A stretch of DNA of 64,000 nucleotides from Subtercola sp. PAMC28395 (GTDB taxonomy: Bacteria; Actinomycetota; Actinomycetes; Actinomycetales; Microbacteriaceae), in assembly GCF_018889995.1 (NCBI RefSeq), contig NZ_CP076547.1, positions 1,736,001 through 1,800,000 on the forward strand, given 5' to 3'. The notes beneath the pieces are model-generated. The model ran no database searches, was not told the origin of the DNA, and saw nothing but the letters and a program-made list of their open reading frames with translations. Every line of letters begins with the position of its first letter. Position 1 is the first letter of the stretch. Shown here one piece after another: positions 33,200 to 42,444 of this stretch. Both the position numbers and the translations under genes were made by a program.

Positions 33200-35269
33200 T
33201 CATTCTGGGCTCGCGGCACGCACCGTCAGCACCAGGGCCTGTTGGGGCACGAGCAGAGGCATCGGCAGGCCGACTTCGCTGAGCATCCGGCCGCTGAGCG
33301 TCACGGAGCCGCGAGCGAGCCATGCGGGTGGGGCATCCTGCACGTAGTGCGGGGCAGCGCCGAGATCGAGCGGCTCGACGGTGTACAGAGCATCCGGGTC
33401 CAGGCCGGGAAAGCGTGCCGTCCCCACGAGCGCGCTGCGCGGGGCGGTTTCGACCACCAGCGCAAACACGGCTGTTCTGCGATCCTCGGCGACCACGCCG
33501 TGCACCTGCACCGCAGGGTCCACGGCGTCGGCCCGTACCACCACGCCTGAGTGAAGCAACGCACGGTTCGCCTTGAAGGCAGCGATCCAGGTTGTGATCG
33601 AACGCAGCTCGTCCTCGCTCGCGAGCGTCAGATCCCACTCGATGCCTGCCGAGCAGAAGAACGCGGTGGCGAGCCGGAAGCCGAGCTCCGTCGTGCGCCC
33701 GGTCGTGTGGGCGGTTGCAGCGCCCAGGTGCGAGCCGATCAGCTCAGGCGGCAGCAGTAGCGAGGTGAACCGCTGGATGCCCTGCCGCTGCAGGGGGTCG
33801 TTGGTGTCGCTCGGCCATACGCGGTCGGTGCGCTGCAGCACACCGAGGTCGACACGGCCGCCACCCGACGAGCACGACTCGATCTCCAGCTGCGGGTAGC
33901 GCGCCCGCAGCTCATCCATCAGCCGGTAACTGGCACTCGTCTGCCGGTGCGACGAACCGGCGAGCAGGTCGCGATTCTGGTCCCACTTGAAGAACGCAAT
34001 CGGGTATTCGTCGAGCAGCGCGCACAGCTGGGCGAGAATGTTCGCGAAGGCCGCAGGGTTTCCGAGGTCGAGGGCATACTGGTGTCGCCAGGGTTGCGGC
34101 AGACGACCGGCGCTGTCGCGCAGTACCCAGTCCGGATGCTCGTGGGCGAGGTCGGAGTCGAGGCTCACCATCTCGGGCTCGATCCAGAGCCCGAAGTCCA
34201 TGCCGAGTTCGTGTACGCGGGATACCAGGGGGTGCAGCCCGTTGGGCCACCTCTCTCGGTCGACGGTCCAGTCCCCGAGCGCTCGCCGGTCATCCGTTCT
34301 GCCGGTCATCCAGCCGTCATCGAGCACGAATCGTTCGACGCCGACACGCGCCCCCAGCTCGGCGAGTTCGACGAGGCGGTCGAGACGGTGGTCGAAGTAG
34401 ACGGCCTCCCAGGTGTTGAGCACGACAGGCCGGGCCGAGAGCTGGTGCTGGGCCCGTGATTCGGCGTGGAACTGTGCAGACATCGCATCGAGGCCCTGGG
34501 ACGAGAAGCCCGCGACCAGCCCGGGGGTCGAGTAGCTCTCACCCGAGGCGAGGCGGATTTCGCCAGGCCGCAACAGTTCACCGGCCGACGCGGCACTCTG
34601 GCCAGTCGCCAGGGCCTCGACGGTGACCTCCTGGTCGCCGCTGAAGGCGAGATGGATGCCCCACACCTGGCCATGGCGAAAGCCGAAGCCGGGCGTGCCG
34701 ATGGTGCTCAGCAGCGGGCTGTCATGGCCCGTTCGACCGTGGCGGTTCTGCCGGCTCCAGGAGCCGTGGGCGAGGGCGCGGCGTTGTGGCTGGCGCTCGT
34801 GCGACCAGTAGCCCGAGAAATCGAGCACTTCGCTCGCCCGGTCGGGGAGCGGGAGCGTGAGACGGAGGGAGCCGAGTTCGAACGGCTCCTCGGCGGTGTT
34901 CGTGACCGTCGCCGAGACGTGCAGGAGGGAGTGTTCGCTGAGTCGCAGGGAGATCGAGGCGGCGAGGCCGGTGAGCCGGTCATCCAGATCGATGATCACC
35001 GCGTCGGTATGGGGGCGCCGCACGCCCACAAGGGTGAAGCTCGGTGCCGTCGGTCCGCTTATTCTGTGGCCGGTGAGACCGGGCTGGCCTCCCCAGCCCT
35101 CGCTGGGAAGGGGAAGCAACGAAAGAAGAGGGGGCGCATCGATCGAACTCGGGGCTATGGCCGCGGCTTGCGAGTCGGCCAGGGCCCGGAGCGCGGCATC
35201 GTCGACGACGCCGAGCGCAGCTCCCCAGTGAACGATGTGTGGCACGCCGGCTCCCCGGGCGTCAAGCAC
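33200..35269 (-). CDS. Alpha-galactosidase, glycoside hydrolase family 36
   Basis: The 689-residue enzyme removes terminal alpha-galactose. It has the GH36 motifs RFVLDDGWMTGR, FGLWIEPEMVSLDSDL, AFFKWDQNRDL with the nucleophile Asp (about residue 427) and VWPSDTNDP with the acid/base Asp (about 488). The first canonical start is GTG at 35269, but the frame stays open upstream and encodes SLIHLSSPGVSLVLD, which looks like the normal GH36 N-terminus. An ATA at 35318-35320 overlaps the upstream TAA stop as ATAA, suggesting a lost ATG. It is last in an operon with a sugar ABC transporter. Confidence 0.92.
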   Translation of the reverse strand: MLDARGAGVPHIVHWGAALGVVDDAALRALADSQAAAIAPSSIDAPPLLSLLPLPSEGWGGQPGLTGHRISGPTAPSFTLVGVRRPHTDAVIIDLDDRLTGLAASISLRLSEHSLLHVSATVTNTAEEPFELGSLRLTLPLPDRASEVLDFSGYWSHERQPQRRALAHGSWSRQNRHGRTGHDSPLLSTIGTPGFGFRHGQVWGIHLAFSGDQEVTVEALATGQSAASAGELLRPGEIRLASGESYSTPGLVAGFSSQGLDAMSAQFHAESRAQHQLSARPVVLNTWEAVYFDHRLDRLVELAELGARVGVERFVLDDGWMTGRTDDRRALGDWTVDRERWPNGLHPLVSRVHELGMDFGLWIEPEMVSLDSDLAHEHPDWVLRDSAGRLPQPWRHQYALDLGNPAAFANILAQLCALLDEYPIAFFKWDQNRDLLAGSSHRQTSASYRLMDELRARYPQLEIESCSSGGGRVDLGVLQRTDRVWPSDTNDPLQRQGIQRFTSLLLPPELIGSHLGAATAHTTGRTTELGFRLATAFFCSAGIEWDLTLASEDELRSITTWIAAFKANRALLHSGVVVRADAVDPAVQVHGVVAEDRRTAVFALVVETAPRSALVGTARFPGLDPDALYTVEPLDLGAAPHYVQDAPPAWLARGSVTLSGRMLSEVGLPMPLLVPQQALVLTVRAASPE

Positions 35270-35316
35270 AAGGCTGACACCCGGGGAGCTGAGGTGGATG
35301 AGCGAGTTGATCGGTG

Positions 35317-36651
35317 TTATCCGTTCACTGGAATGGACTGGGCCTTGAGGGCAGCGATGGTCTTGTCCTGCCCGACCTTCAGTGCGTCGTCAAGGGTTCC
35401 GCCGCCGCTCAGCGCCGTGCCGAACCCGTCGGAGACGTCGGTGTACGTCTGCGTCATGGTCGGGCCCCAGGTGAAGTCGGGGTTGACCTGCGCTGCCGCC
35501 GTCTTGAACACATCGTAGATCTTCTGACCGCCGTAGAAGTCCGATCCCGACTGGAACGCCGGCAGGTCGGCGCCGGCCGTCGCTGCCGGGTAGAGCCCGC
35601 CGAGCTTGTTCTCAAGCGCGAGAGCGTCAGGGTCGGTGTTCAGCCACAGAGCGAACTGTGCGGCTTCGTACGGGTGCTTCGATCCGGTGAGCACGGCGGT
35701 GGATGATCCGCCCCAGTCGCCCGCAGCCTTTCCGCCCGACGTCCACTGCGGCATCGGTGCAACGGCCCACTTGCCCGCGGTGTCGGGTGCTCCGCTCGAG
35801 AGGGTGGTTGCACCCCAGACGGCCGAGATCCAGGTCCACTGCTGGCCGGTGTTGAACGAGTTGTTCCACTCGTCCGAGAAGGAGGCGAGCTTCGAGACCT
35901 CGCCGGCAGAGATCAGCTTCTGCCAGTAGTCGGCGACCTGCGTGCTCTTGGCGCTGGTCAGGTCGACGGTCCAGTTGCTGCCGTCGTTCTTGAACCAGTC
36001 GCCACCGTTCTGCCAGACCATTCCGGCGAACCAGTTGACGTCGGACTTCGGGAAGTTCGTGATGTACGAGCCGAGCGCCTTGATCTTCGCGGCATCTGCG
36101 GCGTACTCGTCCCAGGTGGTGGGCACGGGGATGCCGGCCGCGTCGAAGAGATCCTTGCGGTAGTACATCGCGATCGGGCCGGAGTCCTGCGGAATCGCAT
36201 AGACCCCCTTGGCATCTCCGAGGGTGACCTGCTTCCAGGTGAAGTCGATGAACTTGCTCTTCGAGTCAGTGACGTTCGCGCACGACGAGATGTCGACGAG
36301 ACCGTTCTGCACCCGGAAGTTCGGGAGTGCGTCGTACTCGATCTGGCCGAGGTCGGGGGCATTGCCGGCCTTGATCTCGTTGAAGAAGTTCTGGTATGTG
36401 CCGCTGTTTCCGTTGGGCCCGGTCTGCACCGTCACCTGGATGTCGGGGTTCTTCTGGTTCCAGAGGTCGACGACCTTGTCCATTCCGGGAACCCAGGAGG
36501 TGTACGTGAGGTTGACCTTGCCGCCCGAGGGCGCACACGACGACGCTGTCGAAGCGGAATCCGTGCTTGACGATGACGACGAACAACCCGCGAGTGCGAG
36601 AGTCGAGGCAACCGCCACAAGCGTGGCCGCTGCCATGATTTTTCGTTGCAT
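35317..36651 (-). CDS. Extracellular sugar-binding lipoprotein (ABC transporter)
   Basis: The 444-residue protein has a lipoprotein signal (MQRKIMAAATLVAVAS...LALAGCSS, lipobox Cys at about 23) and a Ser-rich linker. The family-1 solute-binding fold follows: KVNLTYTSWVPGMDKVVDLWNQKNPDIQVTVQTG, LPNFRVQNGLVDIS and YAIPQDSGPIAMYYRKDLFD. It binds an oligosaccharide for the permeases encoded upstream in the same operon. Because it lies between GH36 and GH42 genes, galactosides such as raffinose- or lactose-type sugars are the likely ligands. Confidence 0.92.
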   Translation of the reverse strand: MQRKIMAAATLVAVASTLALAGCSSSSSSTDSASTASSCAPSGGKVNLTYTSWVPGMDKVVDLWNQKNPDIQVTVQTGPNGNSGTYQNFFNEIKAGNAPDLGQIEYDALPNFRVQNGLVDISSCANVTDSKSKFIDFTWKQVTLGDAKGVYAIPQDSGPIAMYYRKDLFDAAGIPVPTTWDEYAADAAKIKALGSYITNFPKSDVNWFAGMVWQNGGDWFKNDGSNWTVDLTSAKSTQVADYWQKLISAGEVSKLASFSDEWNNSFNTGQQWTWISAVWGATTLSSGAPDTAGKWAVAPMPQWTSGGKAAGDWGGSSTAVLTGSKHPYEAAQFALWLNTDPDALALENKLGGLYPAATAGADLPAFQSGSDFYGGQKIYDVFKTAAAQVNPDFTWGPTMTQTYTDVSDGFGTALSGGGTLDDALKVGQDKTIAALKAQSIPVNG

Positions 36652-36743
36652 GTGACTTTCCTATCTGTGGTGAATGCAAGAGAGGTGCCGGGATCGGATG
36701 ATCGGGGCGGGTGTTGTGGTGAACGTGCTGTCTTTGGCGTCGC

Positions 36744-37661
36744 CTACTTGACGCTGCCGGCAGCCAGCCCACCGCTCCAGAACCGTTGCAGGCTCAGGAA
36801 GGCGATGATCAATGGCACGATCGAGACGAACGCACCGACGATGACCAGGGAACGCAGCTCGGGAATCTGACTGATCTGGCTGTTCCAGGCATAGAGTCCG
36901 AGGGTCACGGGAAAGAGTGTCTGATCACGGAGCATGATCAGCGGCAGAAAGAAGTTGTTCCAGATGGCCACGAACTGAAAGAGGAAGATCGTCACGAGCG
37001 CGGGGGCCATGAGACGCGCTGCCACCGTGAAGAAGGTGCGCAGTTCCCCTGAGCCGTCGAGTCTCGCGGCTTCGAGCAACTCGTCGGGAACACTCGACGC
37101 AGCGTAGATTCTGGCCAGGTACACCCCGAACGGGCTCACGATGCTCGGCAGGAAGACCGCCCAGAAGGTGTTCGTCAGCTGGATCTTGCTGAAGATGAGA
37201 AACAGCGGGAGGGCGAGTGCCGTCGCCGGCACGAGTACTCCGCTGAGCACGACGTTGAAGACGGCCTCCCGGCCCCTGAACCCGTATTTTGCCAGGGCGT
37301 AGCCGCACATCGAGGCGATGATGGTGCTCACGAATGCCCCAAGACCCGCATACAGAACGCTGTTGACGATCCACTTGATGAAGACGTTGTCGTCGTAGCT
37401 GAACAGTCGCCCGATGTTCGAGATGAAGTTCGGGATCGCCTCCGGGGTGAACCACAACGGTGCCGTCGAGGTGAACTGGTCCTGGGTCTTCGTCGCCGAG
37501 ACGAGGAGCCAGAAGATGGGGATCAGGAAGTACAGGGTGAAGATGCCCATGATGAGCATCGCAGCGGTGCGCGAGAGGATGCTCTCCCGACCAGCTCCTC
37601 GAAGAGTCGGCGTGAGGCCTGCGTCGCGGGGCGATGCCTTTCTTGCTGTTGCAGTACTCAT
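36744..37661 (-). CDS. Carbohydrate ABC transporter permease (MalG-like)
   Basis: The 305-residue permease starts at ATG 37661, overlapping the MalF-like stop by 4 bp; the frame is open further upstream only through the neighbouring gene. It has six predicted helices and the EAA loop motif VPDELLEAARLDGSGELRTFFTVAARLMAPAL (about residues 195-225). The C-terminus QRFWSGGLAAGSVK is typical of MalG-type subunits. It forms the channel with the next gene upstream. No ATPase is encoded in the operon. Confidence 0.92.
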   Translation of the reverse strand: MSTATARKASPRDAGLTPTLRGAGRESILSRTAAMLIMGIFTLYFLIPIFWLLVSATKTQDQFTSTAPLWFTPEAIPNFISNIGRLFSYDDNVFIKWIVNSVLYAGLGAFVSTIIASMCGYALAKYGFRGREAVFNVVLSGVLVPATALALPLFLIFSKIQLTNTFWAVFLPSIVSPFGVYLARIYAASSVPDELLEAARLDGSGELRTFFTVAARLMAPALVTIFLFQFVAIWNNFFLPLIMLRDQTLFPVTLGLYAWNSQISQIPELRSLVIVGAFVSIVPLIIAFLSLQRFWSGGLAAGSVK

Positions 37662-38590
37662 GCGAAGGCTCTCCTCTGGGTGACTTTCAGGAACACGAAT
37701 GAGAGCGCGAAAGTGGCCAGCGCGAGCACCACCGAGAACGCTGCTGCGAGGTTGTAGTTCGGCACCGAAGCGGTCGTATAGACCGCGAGGTTCGGCGTGT
37801 AGGTGCTGCTGATCGCTGAGCTGAAGCTCCGAAGCGTCTGCGGCTCTGCCAACAGCTGCAGTGTGCCGATGATCGAGAAGATCGCCGTCAGGATGATCGC
37901 GGGGATCACCAGCGGAATCTTGATCTGCCACGCAACCTGCCAGTTGTTGGCCCCGTCGAGCTTCGCTGCTTCGTAGATCTCGGTCGGGATCGACAGCAGC
38001 GAAGAGTAGATGATCAGCATGTTGTAGCCGATGTACACCCACGTCACGATGTTGGCGATGGACCAGAGAACAAGATTGCCCGACAGGAACGGTACGGAGC
38101 TGGTCACTGCAGAGAACGGCGACAGCGAGGGGGAGTAGAGGAAGCCCCACATGATGGCGGCGATCACGCCCGGAATCGCGTACGGCATGAAGTATGCGAG
38201 CCGAAAGAACTTCTTGCCCTTCACCAGCGGAGAGTCCAGCAACAGGGCGAACAGCAGAGCGAGCCCGAGCATCACCGGCACCTGCACGATTCCGAAGAGC
38301 AGTACCCGCAGAACCGAGGTCCAGAAGTCGCTGTTCTGAAAGACCTGCACGTACTGCGTCAGGCCCCCGAAGACTTCAGTCGCCTTGCCGTACGTCCCCG
38401 AGCGTTGAACGGTGAGCAGCGACTGGTACACCGCATACAGAATCGGAACGATGTAGAAGAGCACATACAGAATGCCGAATGGGGCAATGAAGACCAGAAT
38501 CGCTCGCCAATGGCGCAGCCCTTTTCGGGGAGCGCCCGGCGTCGTGGGGGCCCCGCGCCGTGCCGGTGCAGGGGGTGACGTCGCTGTCAT
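37658..38590 (-). CDS. Carbohydrate ABC transporter permease (MalF-like)
   Basis: The 310-residue permease has about six transmembrane helices (first at GILYVLFYIVPILYAVYQSL) and the EAA loop IPTEIYEAAKLDGANNWQVAWQIKIPLVIPAI (about residues 200-230). It is 15 bp downstream of the GH42 gene and overlaps the MalG-like permease as ATGA. The operon order is GH42, MalF-like, MalG-like, binding protein, GH36. Confidence 0.92.
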   Translation of the reverse strand: MTATSPPAPARRGAPTTPGAPRKGLRHWRAILVFIAPFGILYVLFYIVPILYAVYQSLLTVQRSGTYGKATEVFGGLTQYVQVFQNSDFWTSVLRVLLFGIVQVPVMLGLALLFALLLDSPLVKGKKFFRLAYFMPYAIPGVIAAIMWGFLYSPSLSPFSAVTSSVPFLSGNLVLWSIANIVTWVYIGYNMLIIYSSLLSIPTEIYEAAKLDGANNWQVAWQIKIPLVIPAIILTAIFSIIGTLQLLAEPQTLRSFSSAISSTYTPNLAVYTTASVPNYNLAAAFSVVLALATFALSFVFLKVTQRRAFA

Positions 38591-38605
38591 GGATCGTGCC
38601 TCTCT

Positions 38606-40675
38606 CTAGCTCACGGTGTCGTAGTTGGGGGAGTGTGCAGTGCGCACGACCCGCACTTCGCCGGGCGGCACCGTGAGTGCGCCGTCGACGGCAGAGGAAT
38701 GAAGCAGTTCAAATCCCTGCGCGGGAAGTTCGGCTTCGGCGTCGCCGTGGTTGATGACGAACACATAGTCATTGTCGTCCGAGCGACGGATGACCACCTC
38801 GACGTCTTCGCCGCGAGTCGGTGCGATCGCGTGAACGCCTGCCTCGGCCACGACCGTCGCCAAGAATTGTGTCAGGCCCTCAGCGTCGAGCTGCGTGCCC
38901 AGGTACCACCCCACGCCCTCGCCGAAGGAGTTGCGTGTGACGGCGGGCCGGCCGGCGAGCGAACCCGACTCGTACGACGCTACGGTCTCGGCGCCGCGGA
39001 GTGAGGTCACCTCTGTCCAGACGTGTCCTCGTGCTCCGCTGCTGAGAGCACGACTCTCGTCACCCGCCAGCGGCTGGAACTCTTCGCTCGAGACACCGAG
39101 AAGCTCACGGAATGCGCCGGGGTAGCCGCCCAGACGCACCCGGTCGTCCTCATCGACGATGCCGCTGAAGAAGGTCACGACGACGTGTCCACCCGAGCTG
39201 GCGTAGTCCTCAATGACCTGGGCTTGGCGATCCGTCACCAGATAGAGGCACGGAACGACGACGAGAGCATAAGCGGAGAGGTCGGCACCGGGCTGCACGA
39301 CGTCGACCGTCACGCCGAGTTCCCAGAGTGCGGTGTAGACGCGGTGAACCTGGTCGATGTAGCGCACGTCCTCCGAGGGGCGGGAATCCAGGTCGGTAGC
39401 CCACCACGCCTCCCAGCTGAAGACCAGCGCGACCTGGGAGACGACCCGCGAACCGCGGATCTCCTTCAGGGCCTGCAGTGCTGCACCCAGTTCGAGCACC
39501 TCGGAGAACTTCTCGCTGCCCTCGCCGGCGTGCGGAAGCATAGCCGAGTGGAATTTCTCGCTTCCCTGGATCGATGCCCGCCATTGGAAGAAGCAGACGC
39601 CGTCGGCCCCGCGTGCCACGTGAGTGAGCGAATTGCGCATCATCTCCCCGGGCACCTTGGCGAGATTGCGCGGCTGCCAGTTCACGGCACCCACCGACTG
39701 TTCCATGAGAATCCACGGCGAACCGAGAGCAAGCCCTCGAGTCGCGTCGGCGGCGAAGCTCAGTTCGTGCAGTGGAGAGGCAAGGCGGTGGTCCAGATAG
39801 TGGTCGTTCGCGACGATGTCGACGTGCGGGGCCCACTGCCAGTAGTCCTGGCTCGTGATGTGGGCAGTGACCATGAAGTTGGTCGTCACCGGTGCGCTCG
39901 AGTGCCGCCGCAGGATCTCGGCCTCGCCGATGTAGTACGAGAGCAATTCGTCTGAACTGAATCGGTCGAAGTCCAGTTGCTGGGTCGGGTTCGAGGTTGA
40001 GAGAGTGAGCCTCGGCGGCAGGATCTCTGACCAATCCGAGTAGCGCTGGCTCCAGAACGCTGTGCCCCACGCCGTGTTCAGCGAATCGAGGGTGGCATAC
40101 CGCGCGATCAGCCAGCGCCGGAATGCGCCGGCAGAGACATCGCAGAAGCAGTACGCGTTGTGACAACCGAGCTCGTTCGACACATGCCAGAGCTTCACAG
40201 CAGGGTGCTGACCGTAACGGATCGCAACTGCCTCGGTCAGGGCGAAGGCATATCGCCGGAACACCGGTGAGCTCGGGCACCAGGCCTGCCGGCCTCCCGG
40301 CCATCGGGTGGTGCCGTCATCGACGACGGGCAGGATCTCCGGATGCTTCGTGCTCAGCCAGGGCGGAGGAGAGGATGTGCCCGTACCGAGGTTCACTCCG
40401 ATGTGGTTCTGGTGAAGCAGTTCGATGATCGCGTCGAGAGCCTCGAAGTCGAATTCGCTCTCCTTCGGCTGAATGCTGGCCCACCCGAAGATGTTGATGG
40501 CGACGAGGTTCACTCCGGCCTCGCGCATGAGTCGCATGTCTTCGGCCCAGACCTCGCGCGGCCACTGCTCGGGGTTGTAGTCGCACCCGAACTCCAGCAA
40601 GGCAGCGTCGTGAGAGCTGCCCACGCTCGTGCGCACATCGTCGGTCTGCACTGTCAACTCTGCCTCGATCGTCAT
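38606..40675 (-). CDS. Beta-galactosidase, glycoside hydrolase family 42
   Basis: The ATG at 40675 (MTIEAEL) is chosen because the codons upstream run through the operator repeats. The 689-residue enzyme has FGCDYNPEQWPREVWAEDMRLMREAGVN (about residues 29-56), the acid/base glutamate in HVSNELGCHNAYCFC (about 168, with the zinc-type Cys cluster) and the nucleophile glutamate in ILMEQSVGAVNW (about 324). It hydrolyses beta-galactosides inside the cell. It is the first gene of the galactoside operon, divergent from a LacI regulator. Confidence 0.93.
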   Translation of the reverse strand: MTIEAELTVQTDDVRTSVGSSHDAALLEFGCDYNPEQWPREVWAEDMRLMREAGVNLVAINIFGWASIQPKESEFDFEALDAIIELLHQNHIGVNLGTGTSSPPPWLSTKHPEILPVVDDGTTRWPGGRQAWCPSSPVFRRYAFALTEAVAIRYGQHPAVKLWHVSNELGCHNAYCFCDVSAGAFRRWLIARYATLDSLNTAWGTAFWSQRYSDWSEILPPRLTLSTSNPTQQLDFDRFSSDELLSYYIGEAEILRRHSSAPVTTNFMVTAHITSQDYWQWAPHVDIVANDHYLDHRLASPLHELSFAADATRGLALGSPWILMEQSVGAVNWQPRNLAKVPGEMMRNSLTHVARGADGVCFFQWRASIQGSEKFHSAMLPHAGEGSEKFSEVLELGAALQALKEIRGSRVVSQVALVFSWEAWWATDLDSRPSEDVRYIDQVHRVYTALWELGVTVDVVQPGADLSAYALVVVPCLYLVTDRQAQVIEDYASSGGHVVVTFFSGIVDEDDRVRLGGYPGAFRELLGVSSEEFQPLAGDESRALSSGARGHVWTEVTSLRGAETVASYESGSLAGRPAVTRNSFGEGVGWYLGTQLDAEGLTQFLATVVAEAGVHAIAPTRGEDVEVVIRRSDDNDYVFVINHGDAEAELPAQGFELLHSSAVDGALTVPPGEVRVVRTAHSPNYDTVS

Positions 40676-40686
40676 TGGTCCGGTTT

Positions 40687-40756
40687 CTGTGAACGTTCCC
40701 AGAGCCGTGGGCCTGTGAACGTTCCCAGAGTAAACACGCTTGCGGTTCGATGTCAA
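40687..40756 (-). promoter_or_regulatory. Galactoside operon promoter with two LacI-type operators
   Basis: CTGTGAACGTTCCCAGAG occurs exactly twice, at 40687-40704 and 40713-40730, a 26-bp period. Each contains the palindrome GAACGTTC inside the near-palindrome TGTGAAC/GTTCCCA, as expected for a LacI-family operator. On the minus strand TTGACA (40756-40751) and TTTACT (40734-40729), 16 bp apart, form the promoter. The upstream operator abuts the -10 box, so repression by the divergent LacI protein is likely. Confidence 0.8.
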
Positions 40757-40835
40757 CTGCTTCATCCGAAACACGCTTTCTCACCTGGGGCGAGGCGCGA
40801 AAGCGAGGCCTCTCGCTGCCGGTACAGTGGGGGGC

Positions 40836-41858
40836 ATGTCTTCGCATGAGGGGCGGTTGCGTCGAGCGACGATCCACGACGTCGCTGCGGAGGCCGGAAT
40901 GTCGCGGGGCACCGTGTCACGGGTGATGAACGGCGAACCCTACGTCTCTGACGAAGCGCGTGCCGTGGTCGAAGCCGCTATCGAGAAAGTCGGTTACGTG
41001 CGGAACACCGCCGCGCGGAATCTCAAGACACAACGATCGCACGCCATCGGTTTGATTGTTCTCGAACCTCATTCGCTCTTTCTTGAAGACCCGAACATCG
41101 GCGCGATCCTCCTGGGCACGAATGCGGTCCTCTCGGCCGCCGACTACCAGCTCGTCTCCCTCGTCATCGATTCCGATCGCGACAGCAGCCGGGTGGCAGA
41201 GTACCTGCGCGGCGGCTTCGTCGACGGCGTCGTCATCATCTCCGCACGGGCCGGGGACCCCATCGCGCGAGCTGTGGCGAAGATGGGGCTTCCCGCATCG
41301 GTTGTCGGGCATCCGATCGATGTCGACGGCATGGCATTCGTCGGCATCGACAACGTCGCGGCAGCGAAGGCGATCACCTCCCGGCTCATGCAGACGGGGA
41401 GGTCCCGCATCGGCATGATCGCCAGTGCTCTTGACCGCGACTCCGGCCAGGACCGCCTCGCCGGGTTCACCCAGGCTCTCGGTCCGGCCTTCGACCCGTC
41501 ACTGGTTGTCGACTTCCCGCTCTACTCGTACGATGCCGGAGTCACTGGCATGCGGCAACTCCTGGAACGGGATCCCGCAATCGACGGAGTGTTCGCTGCG
41601 TCCGACGCCATCGCCGCCGGAGCGCTGTATGCCCTGCGTGAGGCCGGGCGCCGAGTACCCGAAGATGTTGGCGTCGTCGGCTTCGACGACAGCTCCTGGG
41701 CACTCCGCTGCCAGCCACTGCTCTCGACCGTTCGCCAGCCCGCCGAAGCGCTCGGCATGATGGCTGCGCGGAGTGTTCTCTCGCAGCTGGAGGGCTCGGT
41801 GCCATCCCCGCTCGGAAGTCTCCTCGAGACCTCGATTGTCTGGCGAGATTCCGCGTGA
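40836..41858 (+). CDS. LacI-family transcriptional repressor
   Basis: The ATG at 40836 has a G-rich SD (TGGGGGG) upstream; the longer frame would run into the operator region. The 340-residue protein has the LacI helix-turn-helix ATIHDVAAEAGMSRGTVSRVMNGEPYVSDEAR (about residues 11-42), the hinge helix NTAARNLKTQRS and a periplasmic-binding-like sugar domain (about 65-335). PAIDGVFAASDAIAAGALYALREAGRRVPEDVGVVGFDDS is characteristic. It most likely represses the divergent beta-galactosidase operon through the two operators between them. Confidence 0.92.
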   Translation: MSSHEGRLRRATIHDVAAEAGMSRGTVSRVMNGEPYVSDEARAVVEAAIEKVGYVRNTAARNLKTQRSHAIGLIVLEPHSLFLEDPNIGAILLGTNAVLSAADYQLVSLVIDSDRDSSRVAEYLRGGFVDGVVIISARAGDPIARAVAKMGLPASVVGHPIDVDGMAFVGIDNVAAAKAITSRLMQTGRSRIGMIASALDRDSGQDRLAGFTQALGPAFDPSLVVDFPLYSYDAGVTGMRQLLERDPAIDGVFAASDAIAAGALYALREAGRRVPEDVGVVGFDDSSWALRCQPLLSTVRQPAEALGMMAARSVLSQLEGSVPSPLGSLLETSIVWRDSA

Positions 41859-41892
41859 AGTCGGGCCGATCAACTGAAGGTAGGAGGCTTCT

Positions 41893-42444
41893 GTGCTGAA
41901 TCTGCCGCCCGACGAACTCCGCGCCCTACTGCGCAGCTGTCTGAACGTCGATCGATGGGTAGACGACGTTTCGGCGGCGGCGCCGTACGACTCGGAAGAG
42001 CAGTTCCTCGAGGTGGCGAGCATGTCCGCCACTCCCCTCACCGAGTCTGAGATCGACGAAGCTCTCGCCGATCATCCACGAATCGGTGAGAAGCACGCAG
42101 GGCAGGGCGCGGCCCAGGCCTTCTCGAAGTCAGAGCAGTCGTCGGCTGACGCAGAAGATGCCGAGGTCAATGCCGCCGTCGCGCGCGGTAACGCCGTCTA
42201 TGAACAGCGATTCGGTCGCGTCTTCCTGGTCAGAGCCAAAGGTCGCTCCCGCGCCGAGATCCTCGGCGAACTGACCCGTCGCCTCGAGCTCGACCCCGAG
42301 ACTGAAGTCGGCATCGTCGCCAGTGAACTGCGGGACATCACCATGCTTCGGCTCCGGGCGGTCGCAGGCGAGCTGGCAGCAGAGTCGTCACCGAGCCAAG
42401 GGATGCAGAGCCAGGAGATGCAGAGCCAGGAGATGCAGAAATGA
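41893..42444 (+). CDS. uraD: OHCU decarboxylase
   Basis: UraD decarboxylates 2-oxo-4-hydroxy-4-carboxy-5-ureidoimidazoline to (S)-allantoin. The 183-residue protein starts at a GTG preceded by GGAGG. It shows LADHPRIGEKHAGQ (about residues 56-69), the catalytic block with His and Glu, plus YEQRFGRVFLVRAKGRSRAEIL (about 103-124). The extreme C-terminus repeats SQEMQ three times, from a duplicated 15-bp unit (CAGAGCCAGGAGATG). The stop overlaps uraH as ATGA. Confidence 0.92.
   Translation: MLNLPPDELRALLRSCLNVDRWVDDVSAAAPYDSEEQFLEVASMSATPLTESEIDEALADHPRIGEKHAGQGAAQAFSKSEQSSADAEDAEVNAAVARGNAVYEQRFGRVFLVRAKGRSRAEILGELTRRLELDPETEVGIVASELRDITMLRLRAVAGELAAESSPSQGMQSQEMQSQEMQK

Noticed and set aside
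40687-40730. Coding extension of the GH42 N-terminus through the GTG at 40774
   Set aside because: The extension would translate the operator repeats, and the conserved domain begins only after the ATG at 40675.
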